A model generated the notes under the pieces. That model did no database searches, was not told the origin of the DNA, and saw only the letters and a program-made list of their open reading frames with translations. Below are positions 15,868 to 24,233 of a DNA stretch of 64,000 nt, in pieces; position 1 is the first letter of the stretch, and every line of letters begins with the position of its first letter. Made by a program: the position numbers and the translations under genes. This DNA is from Thermomicrobiales bacterium (GTDB lineage: Bacteria > Chloroflexota > Chloroflexia > Thermomicrobiales > UBA6265), in NCBI GenBank assembly GCA_019637585.1, contig JAHBVL010000003.1, positions 215,827 through 279,826 on the forward strand, read 5' to 3'.

Positions 15868-18113
15868 GCGGTGACCAGCCTTTCGGCAAGCTGTTCGGCA
15901 GCCCAGAGGGTCAGCGCCCAGATGGTCAGGGTCGGGTTGATGCCCGGACAGGTCGGGAACGCCGCGCCGGAATAGACGTAGAGACCCGGGGTGTCGTGCA
16001 CCTGCAGTTCCCGGTCGACCACTCCCGCGCCCGGATCGTCACTCGATCGGCACCCGCCAAGGTCGTGTGAACTGCAGACACCGGTGAAATTGGGTCCCGC
16101 CCATGTTGTGACCGCACCCATTTCCCGGAGAATCGCCGCACTTTCCGACTCGAACCAGGCGGCCTGCTTCAGCTCGTTCTCCTGCAGACCATAGGTCAGC
16201 CGCACCACCGGCAACCCCAGGCCGGAGCGCTCGCGATGCACCGGATCGAGATCGATCGTGTGAAAGACATAGGGCAACGCGTCCGGCTGAATCCGGACCA
16301 CTCCCAGGCGCTGCCACTCGAGCAGATGGCGCCGGTACTCCAGCCCCCACGACGGCACGTCCGGCGGCAGCGACTCTCGAGCGATCTGCAACGGCAGAAA
16401 CTGATTCTCGGCGCCAAGCGTGCCCCCACCGATAAACGCTCCCGCCGCCAGCGAATCGAAACTCTCGGCGACATAGTCGTCCAGCACCACGGCCTGCGAT
16501 GCCGGTCCGGTGTGCCGGTTGAAGATGCGATCGGGGAAATACCCGTCGACGTGGGCGAATTGCTTGGTCATGTAATGCCGCCCGAGCTGGCCGGTGTTGT
16601 TCCCCAGACCATCAGGGTGCTTTCCGTCGCCGGAGAGGAGCATCAGGCGGATGTTCTCGTAGGTGTACGCCGCCAGAATGACATGCCTGGCTCGTTGCGT
16701 GACGACCCGTCCCGACCGGTCGAGATACTCGACTCCGGCGGCGTGTCCATCGGCATCGATCAGAACGCGAACGACCCGCGCATGGGTGCGCAACGTGAAG
16801 TTGTCCGCGGTCCGGGCCAGACGGGCGATCTCCTTGCCCGGATGCCACTTGTCGCCGTCCCACGCGCCGAACCCATTGTTCCAGGCGCAATAGGACATCT
16901 CCGGTCCGTAGCTGGTCGCTTTCGTCGTCTGCCCAACCGGCGCCGGGTGCGGATGCAACCCCCGCGCTCGTGTGGCGTTCGTGAAGTCATTGCCCAGCCG
17001 AAACGGGCGGGTCGGCGGCAGGGGGAGCGGCGCCGACCGGCTGATGAACGGGTTCGACTCATCCCCGGCCACGCGCGCCATCTGCTCGGCCAGGGTGAAC
17101 CAGGGCTCGAGCTCGTCATACCCGACGGGCCAGTCGGCGACAGAACACCCTTCCGGGATCGCCTCTTCGCCCCACCGTTCCAGAATGTGCGACCGGAACC
17201 GCAGGTGATGCGGATGGAAACGGCGCAGCCAGGCTCCGTAGTGAATCACCGACCCGCCGACCCCATTCATCATGCGGCCCAGCGAATAGGTCGCTTCCCG
17301 GGTTGGGGAATCGGCATCGGCCCGCCAGCGAGGATTCTCCTTGCCGAACTTCTCACCCATCGACGCCCGGCAGTAGTAGGCCACACCAAGCTCATCCGGC
17401 ACAAAATCCTGGTCCCGCCAGACCGGTCCGGCTTCGAGTCCCACAACCCGCAACCCAGCCGCGATCAAACGGGGCGCAACGACCGCCCCGACACCCCCCA
17501 TGCCCACGATCACCACATCGGCGTCGTCAACCGGTTCGTGCAGGGATGCGTCGTACTCGGTCAGGAGGTCGTTCTGCCCATTGGCCGTGCGGGCGGTGAG
17601 TTCGGGCAGGACATCAGCCAGACTCTGCACCACGCCGTTTTTGTCCGCGGGCGATTCCCGCAGATGCTCTTCAGGACTGTTCTCCAGCCAGACGCCCGGA
17701 TGCCCCAGAACCTGCCAGCCAAGCTTCTCCCGATTGCCGCCATAGAGCGGATCGGCAAACAGCCCTTCCAGGCAGTGCATGCGCAACAGCTCGAAAAACG
17801 CGATCTGCGGAACAGGAAAGGAGCCGGGCAGGACGCCGCGCTGCAACGACGAAAGGAGCTCATCCTGTTCGGGGGCTGCGGCTTCGGCGAACGCAACACC
17901 GAATCGATCCCGGGCCGCTCGGTCGAGCGCATCCAGTCCCGATCGGTAGTCGCCGAGATCGTCCCGCAGAGCGCCGGTCAAACCGAGGTCGACATAGCGG
18001 GCCGCGCCGATCTCCCGGGCGCCGGCTGCGTCACCGTCCGCCGGAAAGAGCCGCTCGAACACGGCTTCCAGCGTGGCGTACTCGGTCCCGGTCAGCGAAA
18101 GATGCGCCGTCAC
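15864..18113 (-). CDS. Fusion of gluconate 2-dehydrogenase subunit-3-like domain with a GMC flavoprotein
   Basis: The 749-residue protein joins two parts that are usually separate proteins. Residues ~1-190 resemble the small subunit 3 of gluconate 2-dehydrogenase (LEAVFERLFPADGD opening, FFELLRMHCLEGLFADPLYGG). Residues ~195-749 are the flavin-carrying GMC subunit, with VIVGMGGVGAVVAPRLIAAG, then MMNGVGGSVIHYGAW, and the C-terminal SSHDLGGCRSSDDPGAGVVD and CPGINPTLTIWALTLWAAEQ. Subunit 3 normally carries a Tat signal; here the N-terminus (MTAHLSLTGTEYATLEAVF) has none, so the enzyme is probably cytoplasmic, and no cytochrome c subunit gene is adjacent. It overlaps genes on both sides by 4 bases, which shows tight coupling. 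The natural electron acceptor is unclear. Confidence 0.82.
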   Translation of the reverse strand: MTAHLSLTGTEYATLEAVFERLFPADGDAAGAREIGAARYVDLGLTGALRDDLGDYRSGLDALDRAARDRFGVAFAEAAAPEQDELLSSLQRGVLPGSFPVPQIAFFELLRMHCLEGLFADPLYGGNREKLGWQVLGHPGVWLENSPEEHLRESPADKNGVVQSLADVLPELTARTANGQNDLLTEYDASLHEPVDDADVVIVGMGGVGAVVAPRLIAAGLRVVGLEAGPVWRDQDFVPDELGVAYYCRASMGEKFGKENPRWRADADSPTREATYSLGRMMNGVGGSVIHYGAWLRRFHPHHLRFRSHILERWGEEAIPEGCSVADWPVGYDELEPWFTLAEQMARVAGDESNPFISRSAPLPLPPTRPFRLGNDFTNATRARGLHPHPAPVGQTTKATSYGPEMSYCAWNNGFGAWDGDKWHPGKEIARLARTADNFTLRTHARVVRVLIDADGHAAGVEYLDRSGRVVTQRARHVILAAYTYENIRLMLLSGDGKHPDGLGNNTGQLGRHYMTKQFAHVDGYFPDRIFNRHTGPASQAVVLDDYVAESFDSLAAGAFIGGGTLGAENQFLPLQIARESLPPDVPSWGLEYRRHLLEWQRLGVVRIQPDALPYVFHTIDLDPVHRERSGLGLPVVRLTYGLQENELKQAAWFESESAAILREMGAVTTWAGPNFTGVCSSHDLGGCRSSDDPGAGVVDRELQVHDTPGLYVYSGAAFPTCPGINPTLTIWALTLWAAEQLAERLVTA

Positions 18114-19714
18114 GCGTTTCCCTCCCGGAGCTGCAGCCCCATCGGTTCTGGGCGGAAAATCCGGCTGTCCATCAACGACAGGTCATCCGCCACAGCAAGG
18201 GGTATTGCTACCTGCCCAAGCACGTCTCGCTCCAGATCGATGCCGTCGGCGATCTCGGTCACCACCAGACGTCCCTCCAGCAAACGGATGACGCAACGCT
18301 CAGTGACGAATGTCACCTGCTGTCCCTTTTCGGCGGCATTCCGGCCGGCGAAGGTGTAGTGTTCGAGTTCGGGAACGAATTTCTGGTTTCTGCCTTCTTT
18401 CACGATGGTCAGTCGTCCCCCTTCGGTCGACAGTTCCAGACCACCGGCCGTCAGAAATCCGCTGAACACGATCTGCCTGGCATTCGCCGTGATATCCACG
18501 AATCCGCCGACGCCCGCCGTGACATGGGGGCGAGCGGCCAGGCGGGAGACATTCACGCTCCCATCCGGTCCGACCTGCATGAACGAGAGCATCGTCCGGT
18601 CGAACCCGCCCCCCTGGAAATAGTTGAACTGCTGAGGCGACGGCATGATCGCTTCGGCATTGGCCGCGCAACCGAACTGGAAACCGAGCAGCGGCAGTCC
18701 ACCAACGGCGCCCTGCTCGATGACCCAGGTCACCTCGCCGTGCAATCCCTCTTCCAGCAACACGCGCGGCACCAGCGCCGACACGCCAAACCCGAGATTG
18801 ACCGCTTCACCGCGCCGCAGCTCCATGGCCGCGCGCCGGGCGATGATCTTCTCCGGACCGAATTCGACCGCTTCGACGCCGTCCAGCGGTTCCCGGATTT
18901 CGCCGCTGATGGCTGGACTGTAGCGAGTCTGCGTCGTTTGCAGCTGGTCGGGATCGACCACGACCGCGTCGACCATCACCCCGGGGATCTTCACCTGATG
19001 CGCGGGCAACGAGTCCGCCTCGACCACGCGTTTGACCTGGGCGATGACGATCCCACCCGAGGTGCGCGCCGCAATGGCTTGCTCCAGCGCTCCGAGGAAG
19101 GCGCCCTCGTGCTCCATGGCGATATTGCCGCGGGTGTCGGCGGTCGTGCCGCGCACAATCGCTACATCGATGGGGATCGACTTCAGGTAGAGCCATTCTT
19201 CGCCATCGAAGTCGGTCAGCGTCACGATCTCTTCGGTGGTGACGTCGTTCATCCGCCCGCCGGTCTGGCGAGGATCGAGAAAGGTGTGCATTCCCACTTT
19301 CGTCAGCACACCGGGCCGGCGAGTGGCGATATCGGCATGCCACTGGAAGAGAATGCCGCTGGGGATGTTGTACGCCTCGACCCGGTTCTCGTGGATCATC
19401 TGCCAGATCTTTGGCGAGGGCATCGACGACGGTCCGCTGGGATAGGATCCCGCGATCACCCGCTTCAACAGTCCGGCTTCGGCGATATGGTCGATACCAT
19501 CGATGCCATACATGTCGCCCGCTGCGATCGGGTGAATGGTGGTCAGTCCGCGCGGACCGCCGGTGCTGCGAAAGCGCTCACCGATCGCCCGCAACATGGC
19601 ATCGGGGCACCCCAGCCCACTCGACGAGCTGACCGACACCGTGGCGTTGTCCGGAATCAGCGCCGCCGCGGCTTCGAGCGAGATGACGATGGAGTCGGAG
19701 GTTCGCTGGGCCAT
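18110..19714 (-). CDS. Acyl-CoA:acetate/propionate CoA-transferase family protein
   Basis: Family I CoA-transferases move CoA between carboxylic acids through a glutamyl-CoA intermediate. In this single 534-residue chain, with alpha- and beta-like halves fused as in propionate CoA-transferase, the catalytic Glu is at about 333 in WVIEQGAVGGLP, where Clostridium propionicum enzyme has E324. The glycine-rich segments VSVSSSSGLGCPDAM and NLGFGVSALVPRVLLEEG are also in place. It overlaps the fused GMC gene by 4 bases and follows the Gfo/Idh/MocA gene by 5. Together with the enoyl-CoA hydratase it suggests activation and breakdown of a short organic acid released from the imported compound; that pathway is inference. 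Confidence 0.87.
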   Translation of the reverse strand: MAQRTSDSIVISLEAAAALIPDNATVSVSSSSGLGCPDAMLRAIGERFRSTGGPRGLTTIHPIAAGDMYGIDGIDHIAEAGLLKRVIAGSYPSGPSSMPSPKIWQMIHENRVEAYNIPSGILFQWHADIATRRPGVLTKVGMHTFLDPRQTGGRMNDVTTEEIVTLTDFDGEEWLYLKSIPIDVAIVRGTTADTRGNIAMEHEGAFLGALEQAIAARTSGGIVIAQVKRVVEADSLPAHQVKIPGVMVDAVVVDPDQLQTTQTRYSPAISGEIREPLDGVEAVEFGPEKIIARRAAMELRRGEAVNLGFGVSALVPRVLLEEGLHGEVTWVIEQGAVGGLPLLGFQFGCAANAEAIMPSPQQFNYFQGGGFDRTMLSFMQVGPDGSVNVSRLAARPHVTAGVGGFVDITANARQIVFSGFLTAGGLELSTEGGRLTIVKEGRNQKFVPELEHYTFAGRNAAEKGQQVTFVTERCVIRLLEGRLVVTEIADGIDLERDVLGQVAIPLAVADDLSLMDSRIFRPEPMGLQLREGNA

Positions 19715-19719
19715 CGGCG

Positions 19720-20733
19720 CTACACGCCCGGAATGGTTACGGGAATCGACCGCCCCGATTCCGCCGATTCGATCGCGGCCAGTGCGGTCGCCAGCGACCA
19801 GACGCCGTCCATCCCTGTCGCGGCGGGTTCGCCACGGCCGAGCACCGCATCGTTGAAGAGCCGGACCGACCGGAAATAGAGGTCCTCGTGCTCACCAAAA
19901 TCGACTTCCCGCTCCGATCCGCCTGCGCTCAGATAGAGAACGCCGTCCGGTTCCTGGGTCATCGCTTCGGTGCACCGGAGCGACCCATCCTCGCCATGCA
20001 CTTCGAAACCGGTTCGCGTGTGCTGGACCGTGAATGCATCGTGCGTCTGGGCCAGCAATCCCGAGGAGAACCGCAGGACCGCCATGGCGCTGTCGGCCAT
20101 ACCATCGCCTGCCATCCCGTGGTTGGCGGTGAGCGCGGTGACCTCGACGGGATCGTCGGTCAGATCGAATCGGAGGGTGTCCGCGTCGTGGACATTGATG
20201 TCCAGAACCACACCCCCGCCGGCTCCCTTCCGGGTGATCCGCCACCCCTGCAGGCGTGGCGGCAGATAGACCGCATGAAACACCCGGGCCGCCAATGGCC
20301 GCCCGATGGCGCCACTGGCCACCAGATCGCGGATTTTGCGATGCATCACCGAATTGCGCAGGTGGTGATTGGTTCCGAACGCCACTCCCGCTTCGGCGCA
20401 AGCCCGGTTCATCGCCAGCGCGTCTTCCACGGTCAGCGCCAGCGGTTTCTCGCAGAGCACGTGCTTTCCCGCCGCAGCGGCGGCGATCGTCTGGTCCCGA
20501 TGCTGTTCGTTGGTCGTGCTGATGTAGACCGCATCGATATCGGGATCGGCGAGAAGCTCATCGAGCCCGGCGTAGGCGACCGGAATGTCATTGCGCTGCG
20601 CATAGTCTTGCGCCCGCTCGAAACTGGAGCTGACGACGGCGCGTGGTTCGCAGCCGTCCAAACCATGAAACGCCGGCAGCATCCGCGTCGCCGCGATGTC
20701 GCTTGCGCCGATCAATCCCCAACGAACCGTCAT
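19720..20733 (-). CDS. Gfo/Idh/MocA-family NAD(P)-dependent oxidoreductase
   Basis: This is a sugar, inositol or related polyol dehydrogenase of 337 residues. The N-terminal Rossmann fold reads RWGLIGASDIAATRMLPA, followed by the family motif CEKPLALTVEDA with the catalytic-type Lys near residue 97, and a C-terminal alpha/beta domain with DINVHDADTLRF in the active-site position. No signal sequence is present. The gene lies 26 bases downstream of the unknown anchored protein and 5 bases upstream of the CoA-transferase, and it opens the tightly packed enzyme part of the cluster. Exact substrate cannot be read from sequence. Confidence 0.88.
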   Translation of the reverse strand: MTVRWGLIGASDIAATRMLPAFHGLDGCEPRAVVSSSFERAQDYAQRNDIPVAYAGLDELLADPDIDAVYISTTNEQHRDQTIAAAAAGKHVLCEKPLALTVEDALAMNRACAEAGVAFGTNHHLRNSVMHRKIRDLVASGAIGRPLAARVFHAVYLPPRLQGWRITRKGAGGGVVLDINVHDADTLRFDLTDDPVEVTALTANHGMAGDGMADSAMAVLRFSSGLLAQTHDAFTVQHTRTGFEVHGEDGSLRCTEAMTQEPDGVLYLSAGGSEREVDFGEHEDLYFRSVRLFNDAVLGRGEPAATGMDGVWSLATALAAIESAESGRSIPVTIPGV

Positions 20734-20760
20734 TCCAGATCCTTTCAGGCAGGCAGCGGT

Positions 20761-21915
20761 CTACTGATAGATGATGAGATCGGGAGAAGGCTCGAGATCG
20801 AGCACTTCCGCCGGGGTCATCAATGGATAGTCCTGGTCAGGGTTGTACCAGAGTTTGAACCCGAAGAACTCGGACGGGCTTCCCGCCGTGATGGCAGCGT
20901 ACGTGGCCCGCTTGGCATCCGGACTGCCGTAGCCGTCGATCTCCAGCACGAACTGCACGCCCGGAATCAGCTCGATCTGTTCCCGATTGGTGATCGACTG
21001 TTCGACGAATTGATGAACAATCAGCAGTTTGGGCGGCAGGTTGTTCTCGGCGGACAGCGCAGCCAGTTCTTCCATCGCGTACTGGACATCGGCAGCATCG
21101 ATCTGGCCGATCACCTGCGACGGAACCTCCCCTTCATCGACGGCGAATTCCGGATCGAGCGCCAGGTGGACGTGGGGATAGAGCAGAAACTCACGTACCG
21201 CTTCGAACTCTTCCTGCACCGATTTTCGGCCGAACTGCATATCCAGAATGAGGAGCATGTCGTTGGCTTCGGTGAATTCGACATACTCCATCAGCTTTTC
21301 GCGCGGAATGTAGGCGAGGTAGTCGCCATCATTCCCTTGCCACCCCTGAGCGACCGAGGTGATGACCTCCAGCGCCAGAACGACCGGCCGCGAGGGATCG
21401 ACCGCTTCATACTCGGCGGCCTGGTCGCGCAGGATGTCCAACAACTGGTCCGGAGGGTACTCCCCCAGAATGCCCATCAGTTGTTCGCCGGGGAAGCCGT
21501 AGTAAGAAAGGATCCGGTTGTCCGGGAGAATCGCGCCGGCCATATCGACCGTGGACGTCTGCTGCTCTGCCTCCGGCGTCGCTTCCGACAACGCGCCGGT
21601 TCCCGCTTCTCCCTCGGCCCCGCCCGCCTGATTCGACTCCGGCTCGGGAGTACCGTCTCCGTCGCCGTTCTGGGCGATCGAGGCGATATCTGGTTCATTG
21701 TTGTTCTGGAACAACCCGATCGACTTGGGAAAGAGAAGGGGCACCAGCACCAGCATCAGCACGACCGCAGCCGCAGCCAAACCCTCCCGAGGCAGCGTGG
21801 GAATCTGTCGCGACGGGCTCGCCTGACGCACTTCCTCTGGAGACGCCAGCCACTCCTGCGAGAAGGGCTTCGGTCCGACCGGGTCTGGTCCTTTGGATGT
21901 CACGCGAATCGGCAC
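20761..21915 (-). CDS. Membrane-anchored extracytoplasmic protein of unknown function
   Basis: The product is 384 residues with a GTG start. A ~45-residue cytoplasmic tail, one membrane segment (GLAAAAVVLMLVLVPLLF), an acidic Gly/Glu/Pro linker of ~70 residues and a soluble domain of ~260 residues follow in that order. The domain begins ILSYYGFPGEQLMG and contains LVLALEVITS-like, LLILDMQFGR and VHLALDPEFAVDEG strands, suggesting a TIM-barrel fold like glycoside hydrolases, with acidic residues at strand ends. I do not recognise the family. It is the promoter-proximal gene of the minus-strand cluster and is divergent from the beta-propeller surface protein. Confidence 0.65.
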   Translation of the reverse strand: MPIRVTSKGPDPVGPKPFSQEWLASPEEVRQASPSRQIPTLPREGLAAAAVVLMLVLVPLLFPKSIGLFQNNNEPDIASIAQNGDGDGTPEPESNQAGGAEGEAGTGALSEATPEAEQQTSTVDMAGAILPDNRILSYYGFPGEQLMGILGEYPPDQLLDILRDQAAEYEAVDPSRPVVLALEVITSVAQGWQGNDGDYLAYIPREKLMEYVEFTEANDMLLILDMQFGRKSVQEEFEAVREFLLYPHVHLALDPEFAVDEGEVPSQVIGQIDAADVQYAMEELAALSAENNLPPKLLIVHQFVEQSITNREQIELIPGVQFVLEIDGYGSPDAKRATYAAITAGSPSEFFGFKLWYNPDQDYPLMTPAEVLDLEPSPDLIIYQ

Positions 21916-22086
21916 AGTTACATCGATCCCGGCATCACCACAATCGCGGTGTACCTGAATGAGTCGGAAATGACAGCAACCGGACGCATAGTATCCCCTA
22001 TTCCACAGAATTGACGCCGGATCACCCGCCTTGGCTCTTACTCCAGGGCCTCCGCCCCACGCGGCGGGGAGTACGGCGTCGCGTGC

Positions 22087-22095
22087 TGCTATAGT
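22087..22095 (+). promoter_or_regulatory. Possible extended -10 element for the surface beta-propeller gene
   Basis: TGCTATAGT (22087-22095) matches an extended -10 (TGnTATAAT-like) about 120 bases before the GTG at 22218. No clear -35 is seen. It lies in the 302-base gap 21916-22217 between two divergent genes. That gap holds no gene and no repeat I can identify; GC-rich inverted stretches near 22040-22070 (CCGCCCC...GGCGGGG) may fold into a hairpin. Confidence 0.35.
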
Positions 22096-22217
22096 TTCTG
22101 ACAGAATCTGATTGGCGCACAGACGATTCAGGACACCTCATTGCCGGCAGAGACTGACTTCACCATTCACGCGTCGCCGCGAGGCTCGATTGTGCCGGCC
22201 CGTCTGCTCCATACGGA

Positions 22218-24230
22218 GTGGGGGCAGCCCTGTTGAAGCGACCTGTGCTGCTCCTTGCGCTGGCCACCCTGCTCGCCAGCGTGCTGCTTGGATTGCTCGT
22301 CGGTCAGATGGGAGACGGCAGCAAGGAACCGAACGTCCTCCTCTTTCCTTCCGGCGTCCCCACCACATCCGCGCGTCCCGCACCGGCGACGCCAGGGACC
22401 GTCGCGGGAGGAACCGGCACAGCGCCGCCCTCGCCAGATTCCGGGCCGCAGGGCGCCGTCGAGGCAACGCCCTCACCTGACGACGTAAACGAATCGCCGG
22501 AGGCTCTGGTTCCCCTCACCCCGGAATCCTCAGCAACGCCAATCCCGTCGCAAACTGCAACGCAGGAACCATCCGCCACGCCGGCGCCAACCGAAACGGC
22601 GACAGCGACCCCAACACTGACCTCCACATCGACGTCAACACAGACCGCTACTCCGGAACCATCCGCAACCGCGACGTCCACCCCGACATTGCCTCCCACG
22701 TCGACGCCAACGCAGACCGCCACTCCGGAACCATCCGCAACAGTGACGGCAAGTCCGACGCTGCCCTCCACGTCGACGCCAACACAGACGGCTACTCCGG
22801 AACCTTCGGCAACCTCAACCGCGACCCCGGAACCACCGGCGACGGCAACGCAGACCGCGAGTCCGGAACCGATGGCAACGGCAACGCCATCGCAAACCCC
22901 GACATCCGAACCGACCGCCACGATCCCCCCGACACTCGCCGCAACCGCGACGGCCACAACATCACCGTCACCTGAGCCGACGGCAACGGTCACACCGACC
23001 CAGACGGCCTCAGCCACCGCATCACCCACCGAACCCTTCACCCCCGAGCCGACCGCGACGGCAGAACCAACCCAAACGCCAAGCGCCACGGCAACGGCGA
23101 CGTCCACCCCAACCTCCACCGCAACGCCAACGGAGACGGCGACGGCGACGGCGACGGCGACGCTAGAACCAACCAGCACACCCGAACCCGAGGTGCTGAC
23201 CGGAGACACCCCCGTGCAGTTCCGGGGAGGAGCGCAGCGAACGGGCGTCACCGACGAGATCGGTCCCCTCGGCCCGCCCGAGGTCGCCTGGCAACACACG
23301 CTGGGATCGACGACCTACAGCGCCGCCGTCCGCAGTGGCGAGCTGGTCTTCACCGGCAGCGACACCGGCTCACTGGTGGCGCTCTCGGCGGAGGATGGAT
23401 CGACCGTCTGGGAATTCGCTTCCGGCGGCGATATCTCGTCGACGCCTGCGATCGTCGACGGCGTGGTCTATGTTGGATCGTTCGACGGATATCTCTACGC
23501 CATCAATGGAACGACCGGCGATCTGATCTGGAGTTTCGACGCTGGCGGGATCATCCATGCGTCGCCATTGATCATCGGCGACGGCGCGGTGATCGCCACC
23601 TATGCCGGCGAGTTGATCAGTGTCGACATCGAAACAGCGGAAGCACACTGGCGATACCCCATCGCCGAGCAAACCAACGCCTCCGCCGCATCGGTCGATC
23701 AGATCGTAGTCATTGGCGACAACAGTGGCGTGCTCCACGCCGTCGAGCGCGAAACGGGTTCCGAAATCTGGCAAACGTCCCTGGGCAACGCCGCGTTTGC
23801 CACACCGGCGATTGCGGATGGCGTGATCTACATCGGTGACTTCGGCGGCGCATTCTGGGCAATCGACGTCGAGAGCGGCGCCGTTCTCTGGACGCAACAG
23901 ACTCCCGACTCGATTTTCGCCTCAGCCGCGGTGGGCGAGGACATCGTCATCACCGGGGGTGACGATGGAGTGGTCTACGCCTGGAACCGGGTCTCCGGCG
24001 CGCTCGCCTGGACATTCGAAACCGACGACATGGTCCGCGCTTCTCCCATCATCTCCGGCGAGCTGGTCTATGTGGCCAGCCACGATGGATTTCTGACTGC
24101 CTTGAATGTTTCGGACGGATCGGTGGCTTGGCAGCTCGACATTGGCGGCCAGATGACCTCTCCCTTTGCCGGCACCGGCGTGATCTACATCAACCTCGTC
24201 GCTGGCGAGATGCTGGCGCTCGTCGAGTAG
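22218..24230 (+). CDS. Surface protein: membrane anchor, Thr/Pro-rich stalk, PQQ-type beta-propeller
   Basis: In this 670-residue protein a short basic start and hydrophobic segment (about 8-30) act as signal or anchor. Residues ~38-325 are a low-complexity stalk made of repeats such as [23 protein letters not shown] and EPTATA. Residues ~335-670 form a beta-propeller of PQQ/YncE-like repeats, each with a core like [17 protein letters not shown] or [17 protein letters not shown], about seven in all. No catalytic residues of quinoprotein dehydrogenases are evident, so a binding or scaffold role at the cell surface is more likely than PQQ catalysis. The start is GTG; a TTG at 22233 preceded by GGGGG is a possible alternative. 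Confidence 0.75.
   Translation: MGAALLKRPVLLLALATLLASVLLGLLVGQMGDGSKEPNVLLFPSGVPTTSARPAPATPGTVAGGTGTAPPSPDSGPQGAVEATPSPDDVNESPEALVPLTPESSATPIPSQTATQEPSATPAPTETATATPTLTSTSTSTQTATPEPSATATSTPTLPPTSTPTQTATPEPSATVTASPTLPSTSTPTQTATPEPSATSTATPEPPATATQTASPEPMATATPSQTPTSEPTATIPPTLAATATATTSPSPEPTATVTPTQTASATASPTEPFTPEPTATAEPTQTPSATATATSTPTSTATPTETATATATATLEPTSTPEPEVLTGDTPVQFRGGAQRTGVTDEIGPLGPPEVAWQHTLGSTTYSAAVRSGELVFTGSDTGSLVALSAEDGSTVWEFASGGDISSTPAIVDGVVYVGSFDGYLYAINGTTGDLIWSFDAGGIIHASPLIIGDGAVIATYAGELISVDIETAEAHWRYPIAEQTNASAASVDQIVVIGDNSGVLHAVERETGSEIWQTSLGNAAFATPAIADGVIYIGDFGGAFWAIDVESGAVLWTQQTPDSIFASAAVGEDIVITGGDDGVVYAWNRVSGALAWTFETDDMVRASPIISGELVYVASHDGFLTALNVSDGSVAWQLDIGGQMTSPFAGTGVIYINLVAGEMLALVE
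22550..23190 (+). repeat. Low-complexity Thr/Pro/Ala coding repeat (stalk of the surface protein)
   Basis: The DNA is a degenerate tandem of ACNCCNACN- and GAACCNTCNGCAAC-type units. The longest near-repeats (about 66-72 bases) carry TCNACGCCAACNCAGAC and CTCCGGAACCATCCGCAAC and recur near 22640, 22710 and 22780. A short run of GGCGAC units ends it near 23140-23160. Reading frame is kept throughout. Length change by recombination would alter stalk length; that is inference. Confidence 0.75.
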
Positions 24231-24233
24231 CGC

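Noticed and set aside
16236-18359. A 707-residue open frame on the plus strand
   Set aside because: It lies antisense to the fused GMC oxidoreductase, which has clear domains; long antisense frames are expected in GC-rich genes. Its product is Arg/Pro-rich with no motif.
19888-22014. A 708-residue plus-strand open frame
   Set aside because: It is antisense to the Gfo/Idh/MocA and anchored-protein genes, crosses their boundary and shows no recognisable domain.
22550-23190. Frameshift or sequencing artefact in the low-complexity Thr/Pro region
   Set aside because: The frame stays open with consistent codon usage into the propeller, and both flanks belong to one sensible protein.
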